Positions 23,555-30,171 of a DNA stretch of 35,904 bases are shown piece by piece. The first letter of the stretch is position 1. Every line of letters starts with the position of its first letter. Both the position numbers and the translations under genes were made by a program. The stretch is from a virus. The notes under the pieces were generated by a model that saw nothing but the letters and a program-made list of their open reading frames with translations, did not search any database and had not been told where the DNA came from. Where the stretch lies: positions 1 through 35,904 of IMG/VR virus record IMGVR_UViG_3300013132_005661. One strand, given 5' to 3'.

Positions 23555-23562
23555 TATTTATC
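23555..23562 (-). promoter_or_regulatory. Late-type -10 box GATAAATA
   Basis: GATAAATA on the minus strand ends 6 nt before ATG 23548, in the 50-nt divergent gap to folE. Confidence 0.5.
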
Positions 23563-23598
23563 TTGAAAAACAACAAACCATTAATAAAAATTAACAAG

Positions 23599-24252
23599 AT
23601 GAGTAGAAAGAAGCTTGCTTTTGCGAATCATAATCACCCCGTCAACGAACAAGAAAAACACGATATTATAGAAAAGGCTGCAAAAGCATATGAGGCTTAC
23701 ATGGATGCACTTGGTTATGATTGGAGAAATGATCCCAATAGTGCAAATACACCCCACCGGGTAGCAAAGGCTTTTGTAGAAGATTTTGCCTGGGGTTGTT
23801 ATAGCGAGCCCCCGAAAGTTACAGCTTTTGACAATATTGATAATTACGACGGTATCGTAGCACAGACAAATATTAAACTAACATCTCTCTGTTCTCACCA
23901 CCATGCACCGTTTATGGGATTCGCTCACGTGGCATATATACCTGCTAAGAATGGTAAAGTGATTGGTTTGAGTAAACTAAACCGTATTGTAGATTGGTTT
24001 TCCCGGCGGCCACAAGTACAAGAAAATTTGACAATGCAAATTCATGATTATATAAATAGCGTCTGTAATAAAAATAACGGGGTAGCTGTGATGATTGAAG
24101 CCAATCATACTTGTTGTTCAAATCGCGGTATACGCCATGATTCTACTATGAGAACGGCTCGGATGTCCGGGGCGTTTTTAGATAATAACGACAATTCACG
24201 AAACGAGTTTTATAAGTTTATTGAGTTTGCGCAGAACAGAAAATTGATCTAA
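23599..24252 (+). CDS. folE: GTP cyclohydrolase I
   Basis: This 217-residue enzyme turns GTP into dihydroneopterin triphosphate, the first step towards both folate and preQ0. It shows PHRVAKAF (52-59), the zinc-binding CSHHHAPF (C98, H101) and the second zinc cysteine in HTCCSNRG (C172/C173), plus GLSKLNRIVDWFSRRPQVQE. I chose ATG 23599, since the family starts near here; a longer frame to 23524 would overlap the opposite gene. With QueD and QueE in this window it most likely feeds 7-deazaguanine synthesis. Confidence 0.93.
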   Translation: MSRKKLAFANHNHPVNEQEKHDIIEKAAKAYEAYMDALGYDWRNDPNSANTPHRVAKAFVEDFAWGCYSEPPKVTAFDNIDNYDGIVAQTNIKLTSLCSHHHAPFMGFAHVAYIPAKNGKVIGLSKLNRIVDWFSRRPQVQENLTMQIHDYINSVCNKNNGVAVMIEANHTCCSNRGIRHDSTMRTARMSGAFLDNNDNSRNEFYKFIEFAQNRKLI

Positions 24253-24257
24253 ATGAC

Positions 24258-24265
24258 AATAAATA
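24258..24265 (+). promoter_or_regulatory. Late-type -10 box AATAAATA
   Basis: AATAAATA ends 6 nt before GTG 24272, just after the folE stop codon. It supports the GTG start of the next gene. Confidence 0.45.
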
Positions 24266-24271
24266 TTTTTA

Positions 24272-24619
24272 GTGAACCTCATTATCAATGGGGATTTGGT
24301 CAATCCTCCGTCTTCGGTATCTAGTTTTAGAGAACTCACTTTTTTCGCCCACGAATATCTTCATCGTGAGGTAATTTTAGAGTGTGAAGATAACAAAGAT
24401 TTTTACTACAAATTTTTAAAGTTACGCGGTGCTATGGATTTTATTGATGATATTTTATTACTCGGAGAAGAAGAGGGCGAGCGTATTGATACACAACTAC
24501 ACTATGCTCCCACGGTGTATATTACAGATTCTATTAATCAAAAAAATCTTTTAATTATACTTCAATCAATCGGTTTCAGCGGCATCGCTATCAGTAATCT
24601 TTTTAAATTTAATAAATGA
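24272..24619 (+). CDS. Hypothetical protein, 115 residues
   Basis: Starts with GTG 24272. The protein is acidic and probably helical, with a central block of eight acidic residues (ILLLGEEEGERID) between hydrophobic helices. It overlaps the opposing retropepsin-like gene by 54 nt, the longest convergent overlap in the window. No motif recognised. Confidence 0.55.
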   Translation: MNLIINGDLVNPPSSVSSFRELTFFAHEYLHREVILECEDNKDFYYKFLKLRGAMDFIDDILLLGEEEGERIDTQLHYAPTVYITDSINQKNLLIILQSIGFSGIAISNLFKFNK

Positions 24620-25213
24620 TTTTTTATTGGAAGGATTAACGATTTTAAGTTTTGATTTTCCTTTAAACTTGGGTGAACCTTTAATATCTGTAATTAGCAC
24701 TTTCTGACGGTTAGCTATTTTTCTAATCTCTTTTTCAGAATATTTTTTCTTGTTCCATGCTCCAGATAACACATCTTTTCTTTTGGCTATAACTTTATAA
24801 TGTGTCGATTCATTTATTTCTTTTGAAACATCAACAAGACCTCTTATTTTCTTTAGAAACGGTTCACCAATTAAAACAGGGTCTTCATTTTCTGAACGAT
24901 CTGCAATCGTAAAAGGTTCTGTAAATCTTGTTCCAAGCAAATTAAAAGATAAACGTACCATAGGTCGATCTTCTTTGACACCGCTTCCAATATGTATTTT
25001 CATATCACCATCTAATGGTAGGGTGACTTCTTTATTATTTACAGTGGTAAATGTAATTTTATCTCCATTTATTTTTATATTAATACCGTGTAAAACGTTA
25101 TAGCCTTCGTTACCGCTATCTACTTTGGCTTTTATTTTGCCAAGCCCGTCAATTTCTATTAATTCATTGACGCCTAAAATAGGTCTATTATAAAATTCTT
25201 TAAAATTATTCAC
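24566..25213 (-). CDS. Retropepsin-like aspartic protease (Zn_protease/PF05618-like)
   Basis: This 215-residue protein has a retropepsin-type active-site strand KAKVDSGNEG (D32-S-G34) and a late VLIGEPFL (113-120), which corresponds to the ILIGR/L hydrophobic motif of this group. Similar proteins of T4-like and other bacteria are named putative ATP-dependent zinc proteases, though the fold is of aspartic type. The C-terminal 70 residues are Lys-rich. The N-terminus MNNFKEFYNRP resembles a head-protein leader. It starts with GTG 25213, overlapping the small gene's stop by 4 nt (GTGA). Confidence 0.6.
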   Translation of the reverse strand: MNNFKEFYNRPILGVNELIEIDGLGKIKAKVDSGNEGYNVLHGINIKINGDKITFTTVNNKEVTLPLDGDMKIHIGSGVKEDRPMVRLSFNLLGTRFTEPFTIADRSENEDPVLIGEPFLKKIRGLVDVSKEINESTHYKVIAKRKDVLSGAWNKKKYSEKEIRKIANRQKVLITDIKGSPKFKGKSKLKIVNPSNKKSFIKFKKITDSDAAETD

Positions 25214-25341
25214 TTATTCGGTACGCAGTTTGGTACTGTTTTGCCACCTTTTTTCTTGTGGCCGACCATTTTATATCCCTTCCAACATACACCACGAGGA
25301 GCTTTCTTTTTCTCTGTAAAAAAGGTTTTAAATGATTTCAT
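25210..25341 (-). CDS. Small conserved T4-like phage protein, 43 residues
   Basis: ATG 25341 to TGA 25210. The product opens with MKSFKTFFTEKK, very like the T4 capsid-targeting leader (MKTYQEFIAEA), then GVCWKGYKMVGHKKKGGKTVPNC and ends VPNK. Small basic proteins with a W-x-GYKMVG...GKTVPNCVP pattern are common in marine T4-like phages and have no known function. It overlaps the retropepsin-like gene by 4 nt. A CATAAATA box ends 8 nt before its ATG. Confidence 0.75.
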   Translation of the reverse strand: MKSFKTFFTEKKKAPRGVCWKGYKMVGHKKKGGKTVPNCVPNK

Positions 25342-25349
25342 AGTTAAAT

Positions 25350-25357
25350 TATTTATG
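25350..25357 (-). promoter_or_regulatory. Late-type -10 box CATAAATA
   Basis: CATAAATA on the minus strand, 8 nt before ATG 25341, in the 36-nt divergent gap. Confidence 0.45.
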
Positions 25358-25364
25358 TATTTTG

Positions 25365-25378
25365 TATAAATATTTATA
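25365..25378 (+). promoter_or_regulatory. Palindromic late promoter TATAAATATTTATA
   Basis: This 14-nt perfect palindrome contains TATAAATA on both strands. The plus copy (25365-25372) ends 5 nt before ATG 25378; the minus copy (25371-25378) points to the 25341 gene, which also has a nearer CATAAATA box. Confidence 0.6.
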
Positions 25379-25533
25379 TGTTCGAAAAAGACGTACGACT
25401 TTTAAATGAGCTTTATGCTCAAAAAATTGTCAAAGAAGATGTCGGTCTCGGCCCTAATGCGGAGAGCGATATAGGTCTTGGGTCGCGTAAACCTACTATT
25501 ATCGAACATTCCAAAGAAGAAATGTGCATGTGA
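25378..25533 (+). pseudogene. N-terminal part of a frameshifted Cys-rich protein
   Basis: Starts at ATG 25378, 5 nt after a TATAAATA box, and ends at TGA 25531-25533 after 51 codons. Its leader, MFEKDVRLLNELYAQK, is similar to other head-targeting-like leaders here. Its last residues (HSKEE, then Met-Cys-Met) run parallel, in the neighbouring frame, with KKCACEGEEGC of the next frame. Removing one A at the GAAGAAATG run would give HSKEECACEGEEGC and join the two frames smoothly. Confidence 0.6.
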
Positions 25534-25993
25534 AGGAGAAGAAGGCTGTACTTGTAAAGATGAAAATTGCGAAGAATGTGGCTGCGGGACAAATATAGAA
25601 GGCGGTCATAGCTTAAAAGGTGGTTCAGAAGAATCCGGTGCCTTTATGGCTAAACAAGAGTTATTTAGAATTCATAAAATTTCTGCTATGCTTCACGATC
25701 TTTTAAAAGATGAAGAAAACTTAGAACCTTGGGTATTTTCTAAAATCACGACTGCACAAGAAAATCTTGCCTCAATTTTTGCCTATAAAGATTACGAAAA
25801 ATACAGACAAAAATTTAATATGGATATGAATGGCTTAGAAGAGAACAATGAAGAATCACTCTACACTGCAATTGATAAAGGTGGAGAAAAGATAATAAAC
25901 AGTTTAAAAAGCTCTCTCAAAAAAGAATCGTTGCAAAATTTAGAAAAAATACTTTTCGAGACAATTAAAGTTATTGAAGAAAAAAAGCGCTAA
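25478..25993 (+). CDS. Cys-rich, helical phage protein (C-terminal part; likely frameshifted)
   Basis: The open frame of 171 residues begins at a doubtful TTG 25478; real homology-like sequence starts near CACEGEEGC (25517 on). It has a Cys cluster (CACEGEEGCTCKD, then CEECGCG), as in metal-binding knuckles, followed by MAKQELFRIHKISAMLHDLL and a Glu/Lys-rich helical tail. Similar Cys-cluster-plus-helix proteins occur in T4-like cyanophages without known function. It is in the +1 frame relative to the ATG-started frame 25378-25533. The stop lies in AGCGCTAAGCGCT, two copies of the palindrome AGCGCT separated by 1 nt. Confidence 0.6.
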   Translation: MGRVNLLLSNIPKKKCACEGEEGCTCKDENCEECGCGTNIEGGHSLKGGSEESGAFMAKQELFRIHKISAMLHDLLKDEENLEPWVFSKITTAQENLASIFAYKDYEKYRQKFNMDMNGLEENNEESLYTAIDKGGEKIINSLKSSLKKESLQNLEKILFETIKVIEEKKR

Positions 25994-26005
25994 GCGCTAA
26001 CCGGT

Positions 26006-26239
26006 ATGAGTAAAAAACAAAAAAACAAGAAGGTTAATCACTTGACCCTTGTTGAATGCGGCCAAATTCTTCAAAGATTAGCTGCACATAAGGATAGTAA
26101 ATATTATCAAGACGTACTAACACGTTTTAGATCTTTAATTCCTTCACATGAATTTGCTTTTGAATTAGCAAAAATTTCTTCTGAAACATCAGCTACTTTT
26201 AAGTCTTCTCAACCTAATTTAGAAGAAAATAGCTTGTAA
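26006..26239 (+). CDS. Hypothetical protein, 77 residues
   Basis: Begins at ATG 26006, 12 nt after the preceding stop. Very basic N-terminus (MSKKQKNKKVNH), then helical. The 3' end overlaps the opposing nucleotidyltransferase by 31 nt. No motif, no leader of the head-targeting kind. A small DNA- or RNA-binding protein is possible. Confidence 0.5.
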   Translation: MSKKQKNKKVNHLTLVECGQILQRLAAHKDSKYYQDVLTRFRSLIPSHEFAFELAKISSETSATFKSSQPNLEENSL

Positions 26240-26838
26240 ATTTCTTCGTTATATTCGCCTAATAATTCACGTATGTAATTTTTTCTTGTTTGTTCATCCG
26301 CTTCTTTAAACATTTTTCTTAGTTGCCCGGCGTCCTGAATAACTTGTTCACCTAATTTAAATGTCAATGTTAAAGGCTCATAAATGTAAGCATGGCCTTT
26401 ATGCTCAGGATCATAAGGCTGTAAATCTTCTAATTTTTTAAAAGGCTGGAAATAAGAAGTTTCTGTAAAATTAAATCTCGGTTTTCCTTCTGAATCATTT
26501 TCATTCTTCTTACCACCTATTAAAATTGCTTTTGTAAATTCTGGTTTATATTCTTTTAAAATTTCTATAGGCTTATAAGGTACCTTAACTTGCTTAATTT
26601 CCGATTCATGTATACCATAAGCTTGAATAATTTTTTTCTTTTCCTCAAAATTAAACGGATGTTTTTCATCACCTGATATATTTGAAGTTGCTATTCTAAA
26701 ATCGGCTGCAGGAAATTGCTCTTTTGCATAGTCATAAAGTTTTTTATGCCCAGGATGAAACGGCTGAAATCTACCTGGAAAAATAACTACTAAATTATTT
26801 TTTAATGAGTTGTTATAAAAGTCTTGAAATGTGTTCAT
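26209..26838 (-). CDS. Cytidylyltransferase-like nucleotidyltransferase (NMNAT-like)
   Basis: This 209-residue protein has the HxGH signature in FPGRFQPFHPGHKKLYD (H28, G30, H31), the pattern of NMN adenylyltransferases and related enzymes. The GRFQPFH version is the one of archaeal NadM and bifunctional NadR/NadM-type phage enzymes. A second typical motif (ISSTxxR) near the end is not seen. Its role may be in NAD salvage. The start, MNTFQDFYNNSL, resembles the shared leaders but lacks the [L/I]xE site. It overlaps the next gene by 4 nt (ATGA). Confidence 0.75.
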   Translation of the reverse strand: MNTFQDFYNNSLKNNLVVIFPGRFQPFHPGHKKLYDYAKEQFPAADFRIATSNISGDEKHPFNFEEKKKIIQAYGIHESEIKQVKVPYKPIEILKEYKPEFTKAILIGGKKNENDSEGKPRFNFTETSYFQPFKKLEDLQPYDPEHKGHAYIYEPLTLTFKLGEQVIQDAGQLRKMFKEADEQTRKNYIRELLGEYNEEIYKLFSSKLG

Positions 26839-27599
26839 GAAGACAGCTTTAAATTAAATACCTTCTCAAAGACTTTGGGGTCGTTTTTATAGCCTTCCTT
26901 TGACTCTTCATTTACATTAGTTGTATATTGCCAGCAAAAGTATAGAGGATTAGGTGTTTTGAAACCAAAAAAGCTTAAAACTTGTTTTTGTGTATCTACT
27001 ACAGTTTGATCATTCCAGTTATGACCTATGCCTATAAATCCTGCGTCTATATTTTTAACTATGTTTTCTTCTCCCAGAGTACTGTGTCTGTTATCGATCC
27101 ATGTGAGTCTTTCAATTAATTTTTGATATATACTATTAGCTTGACCCCATCTTATACTTACAAAAAATACTACACAATCAGATTCCAGTAAAGGCTTAGA
27201 AATTTTCCATAATTCATCGTTTTTATTATTAATAGAAGCCCAACAACGATGATGCCCAGAGGGGTTTTTATCTTTGTCTTTTAAAACAGCATCTTTAGTA
27301 CCACAGTGATTACCAAAACGAGAAGAAACATTCCCCTCACAACAATGTATGGTAAGCTGAGGAACTTCTATAAGTTTTATGTTTTTATCAGCCAATTCAT
27401 TTCGTAAATGATAAGCAAGCAAGGTACTCTTGGGTTTATCATCTTCATGGCCTTCCCACCGATTCGAAGTAGTTAAAAAAAGAATATTATTTTTTGTTTC
27501 AAGATATTCTTTAAAAGCTTGAATCTTTAATTGTACAGGTCTGGGGCTAGAATTTATTTTTTCTAGTATGACTTGTGTATATATTTGATCTAGATTCAT
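26835..27599 (-). CDS. NADPH-dependent FMN reductase/flavodoxin-like protein
   Basis: This 254-residue protein has a flavodoxin-type layout: ILFLTTSNRW phosphate loop after a helix, then a strand ending VPQLTIHCCEGNVSSRFG, and SDCVVFFVSIRWGQANSIYQKLIERL with ..TWIDNRH following, as in FMN reductases. Three Cys (CC, CGTK) lie in an insert with HH. The start is ATG 27599; a TTG at 27605 would add two residues. Its leader MNLDQIYTQVILEK has an ILE site like others here. The electron donor and acceptor are unknown; paired with the NMNAT-like gene it may act on nicotinamide cofactors. Confidence 0.65.
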   Translation of the reverse strand: MNLDQIYTQVILEKINSSPRPVQLKIQAFKEYLETKNNILFLTTSNRWEGHEDDKPKSTLLAYHLRNELADKNIKLIEVPQLTIHCCEGNVSSRFGNHCGTKDAVLKDKDKNPSGHHRCWASINNKNDELWKISKPLLESDCVVFFVSIRWGQANSIYQKLIERLTWIDNRHSTLGEENIVKNIDAGFIGIGHNWNDQTVVDTQKQVLSFFGFKTPNPLYFCWQYTTNVNEESKEGYKNDPKVFEKVFNLKLSS

Positions 27600-27618
27600 T
27601 GGCAATGATATTTAAAGT

Positions 27619-28803
27619 TCATATTACCATACCGGGAGTTAATCTAAATTGTGGGCTTTGTTTGCCATATATAGGATCTGTAAAAGGTACATTCTGAGTT
27701 CTCTGTACATTATTATAAAAACCTTTGAACCCATATTCTTCTTCTTCACTTTTAAATTTACTTTCGAAATAGTTTCTGGTCATAAATGTACCTGTAATTT
27801 TAAAAGGAATATGCGATAATGTTATATCATTTATAACAATACCCTCTTGCTCATTAACTGGACCTAAACTAGAAACTAAACAATTTAAAATCTCTTGCCC
27901 GATAAACATAGTTGCGTGATAAAACACTAAACCATCAATGATAGCTTGTAATTTAGAATCATCTTGTAATATTTTTTCTAAAGAATAGCCGCCTGCGTGT
28001 AGCAAATAAATCTTCCTACTAAGAGCTTTCACCGAGCTATTATCTTTTAGTTTTACAACAATATTACTCGAATTTCTTGCTTTTGCTAAAAGATTTCTAA
28101 GCGTATCTGTAACCACATTTTCTTCGTGAATTTTAATATCAAATTTTGAATTTAATATTTTATTGATATCTGGCTTCTTTACAAAATGTACCCCTTCTTT
28201 ATTTACAACATTAAAATCATACTTCTTTGCTTCAAAATCTATTTTCTGTACCAACTTTTGAAGTATATTTTCGTCATAAGATACCGGTTTAACTTTACGG
28301 CTTTTAGTCTTACGAACCGGGCTTTCCACTTCATAAATTTCTAAAATATTGTGAATAACAAAAAAGTTATGCTTATAATTTATAACGTTTGTTGTTCCTT
28401 GTATATATTCAATATTTAAAATTAAGTTACTATTACTTGCTAACCCTAACTGCTTTAACTCTGGCATAATATTAGATACAGATTGATTGAAAATATTTAA
28501 AATGTTTCTACCTGCCTCGATTAAACCGTGTCCCTCCTTAAAGCGATTAGAAAGCTGATCGGAAGTGATGCCATCTACATCTTTCATGGAATACCGATCT
28601 AAAACAAACTGATTATTAACGAGGCGTAAGGAACAATTTACTCCATCGAACTTTAATGTTGCATGTCCGGACTCAATAGATTGAATACATTCGTTAAAAA
28701 ATCTTATCAAGTCGTTACCAGAGTTTATACCCGGTAAATGAAAAGGATGTGTGAGAGATGCTTTTTCGTTTATTAAACAATAGTATTCATCAAAAAGTTT
28801 CAT
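27619..28803 (-). CDS. KxDG nucleotidyltransferase/ligase-like protein (DUF6267-like)
   Basis: This 394-residue protein has the ordered motifs of the ATP-dependent ligase/capping superfamily: LKFDGVN (motif I, K51), LNIEYIQG (129-136, motif III-like), EGIVI (320-324, motif IV) and FKITG (K335, motif V). This fits a covalent Lys-AMP enzyme. I recall phage DUF6267 proteins with a T-x-K-W-DG motif at the same place. It starts MKLFDEYYCLINE, with an INE site as in head-internal proteins. It carries no zinc finger or OB domain visible beyond motif V. Substrate, DNA or RNA, is unknown. Confidence 0.65.
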   Translation of the reverse strand: MKLFDEYYCLINEKASLTHPFHLPGINSGNDLIRFFNECIQSIESGHATLKFDGVNCSLRLVNNQFVLDRYSMKDVDGITSDQLSNRFKEGHGLIEAGRNILNIFNQSVSNIMPELKQLGLASNSNLILNIEYIQGTTNVINYKHNFFVIHNILEIYEVESPVRKTKSRKVKPVSYDENILQKLVQKIDFEAKKYDFNVVNKEGVHFVKKPDINKILNSKFDIKIHEENVVTDTLRNLLAKARNSSNIVVKLKDNSSVKALSRKIYLLHAGGYSLEKILQDDSKLQAIIDGLVFYHATMFIGQEILNCLVSSLGPVNEQEGIVINDITLSHIPFKITGTFMTRNYFESKFKSEEEEYGFKGFYNNVQRTQNVPFTDPIYGKQSPQFRLTPGMVI

Positions 28804-28819
28804 AGCTTTTTGATTTCAT

Positions 28820-29161
28820 TTAAGCTTCCGGAATATTAACGTCAACGTCTGTGTATTTTCTAATTAATCCGATTATCTTTGTTAAAACTTCTTTAGAGTT
28901 ACTTGCATTAACGGTTTGAATTTTGGAAATTTCAGATGCATCTTCCGGTTCTGGAGATAAAACAAATGCTTTAAGCAAAAGTCTAACTAACATTACTTCA
29001 CCTTCCGGGGTAAGCTTATCTGTTTCCGGTTCATTGGCAGGACCCGGCTTTTTAGGAGGCATTGGATCGGCCTGAGGCATTGCAGCATCCGGTAAAGCAC
29101 TCTCCGGGGGCTCTTGTTCAAACAAAATATACGCGTTTTTTAATGCATCATTAAACTTCAC
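28820..29161 (-). CDS. Hypothetical protein with head-targeting-like leader and Pro-rich stretch
   Basis: Starts with GTG 29161, 5 nt after GATAAATA. The leader MKFNDALKNAYILFEQE has an LFE site; then a Pro-rich acidic stretch (residues 18-48) and a helical C-terminus with a run of LLLKAFVL. It lies directly upstream of the ligase-like gene. No known family. Confidence 0.6.
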   Translation of the reverse strand: MKFNDALKNAYILFEQEPPESALPDAAMPQADPMPPKKPGPANEPETDKLTPEGEVMLVRLLLKAFVLSPEPEDASEISKIQTVNASNSKEVLTKIIGLIRKYTDVDVNIPEA

Positions 29162-29166
29162 ATATA

Positions 29167-29174
29167 TATTTATC
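29167..29174 (-). promoter_or_regulatory. Late-type -10 box GATAAATA
   Basis: GATAAATA on the minus strand ends 5 nt before GTG 29161 in the 18-nt gap after the upstream gene. Confidence 0.5.
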
Positions 29175-29179
29175 TAAAT

Positions 29180-29734
29180 TTAAGATATAAAAAGCTGTTT
29201 TGTCTTAAGCTTTTCAAAGTAATCTTTGACCAAAAACAACAATCCATTTTTGGTACAGAACGATTTTGCCTTTAAAAAGCTATAACTGTACTTGTTGTTT
29301 GTCTGGTTCTTTAAATTATTAAGAATATCAATAGCTTTGCCGTTTTTATCCTTTAATAAGGCCCTAAATTCAGACAGAGAAATACTTGAATTATAAAACC
29401 GAATTGGGATTTTATTCTTAATCATCTTAAAAATGTTTAAAAACTCATAGTTAATTAAATGCTTACCATAATGATCAAAAATAGTAAGTTTTTCATTTAA
29501 AAACGCTTTTTCATTAAAGTATAAAATAATTTTCTCTCTACTTTTTGTTTCAATAATATCCTGACAAATATAGTAGATGACATTATGTAAAAAGAGCTTT
29601 TTAAATGATTTATCTGCTTTACCTAAAACACTAAATTTATGCAAATCATTAACCAACGGTATATCTATTTTACTTTTAAATACTTCTACTAAGTCTAAAA
29701 GAAAGATATTATTTCTGCTTAATGCATCACTCAC
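29180..29734 (-). CDS. Hypothetical protein, 184 residues
   Basis: Starts with GTG 29734 (TTG 29737 also possible). Highly Lys/Leu/Phe-rich and probably alpha-helical, with a central FYNSSISLSEFRALL. No active-site pattern or leader of the head-targeting kind. It lies in the minus-strand run between the GIY-YIG-like gene and the Pro-rich gene. Function unknown. Confidence 0.55.
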   Translation of the reverse strand: MSDALSRNNIFLLDLVEVFKSKIDIPLVNDLHKFSVLGKADKSFKKLFLHNVIYYICQDIIETKSREKIILYFNEKAFLNEKLTIFDHYGKHLINYEFLNIFKMIKNKIPIRFYNSSISLSEFRALLKDKNGKAIDILNNLKNQTNNKYSYSFLKAKSFCTKNGLLFLVKDYFEKLKTKQLFIS

Positions 29735-29756
29735 CAAAGTATATTAAAGTAAAAAA

Positions 29757-30170
29757 CTATAACTTCAAATCTTTTGGTGGTCTACCAATTCTAACGTTTA
29801 TAATGCCATTATAATATTGTTCAGACAAAATTGCTCCTCTTTCTATTTGTTCTTTAATTTCAAAATATGCTAGTTCCCATTTAGAATTACACGCACGAAT
29901 AATTTTAAAAACAAATTTATCTTTACCGAATTTTTCAATATCAGCATTCAAGTCGTTTGAAGAACTTGTGTAAGTTTTCCAATCAGATTCTTGTATATGT
30001 ATTCTGTTTTTTGTTTTTCCCTTTAACGGTTTTCTTTTTCTTCTATGTTTACATTGCTTTTTTCCTATGTAAATTCTACCATTTGCTGTATTTGTAATTT
30101 CATATATAAAACCGTAGTTTTCTTCTAAAAAAACCACACCCTCGGCCACGATCCAATGTCCTAAGTCCAT
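29757..30170 (-). CDS. GIY-YIG-like nuclease-type protein
   Basis: This 137-residue protein has YGFIYEITN (19-27) and GRIYIGKKQ (31-39), the two strands of the GIY-YIG fold, a basic loop (KHRRKRKPLKGK), then a DWKTYTSSSNDLNADIEKFGKD block, and a late YYNGIINVR. This layout is shared with a widespread family of phage GIY-YIG-like proteins (pattern DW..Y.SS..L..D....G...F). A homing or repair nuclease role is plausible. The metal-binding Glu of typical members could be in the SE-QYYN segment. It starts at ATG 30170, 1 nt after the upstream stop. Confidence 0.65.
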   Translation of the reverse strand: MDLGHWIVAEGVVFLEENYGFIYEITNTANGRIYIGKKQCKHRRKRKPLKGKTKNRIHIQESDWKTYTSSSNDLNADIEKFGKDKFVFKIIRACNSKWELAYFEIKEQIERGAILSEQYYNGIINVRIGRPPKDLKL

Positions 30171-30171
30171 C

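Noticed and set aside
23524-23598. 25-residue extension of folE
   Set aside because: It overlaps the divergent gene's start and its late box; GTP cyclohydrolase I needs only the part from ATG 23599.
25984-25998. AGCGCTAAGCGCT as a terminator
   Set aside because: Both halves are the same palindrome with only 1 nt between, so no proper loop; no T-run follows, and the stop codon of the Cys-rich gene lies inside.
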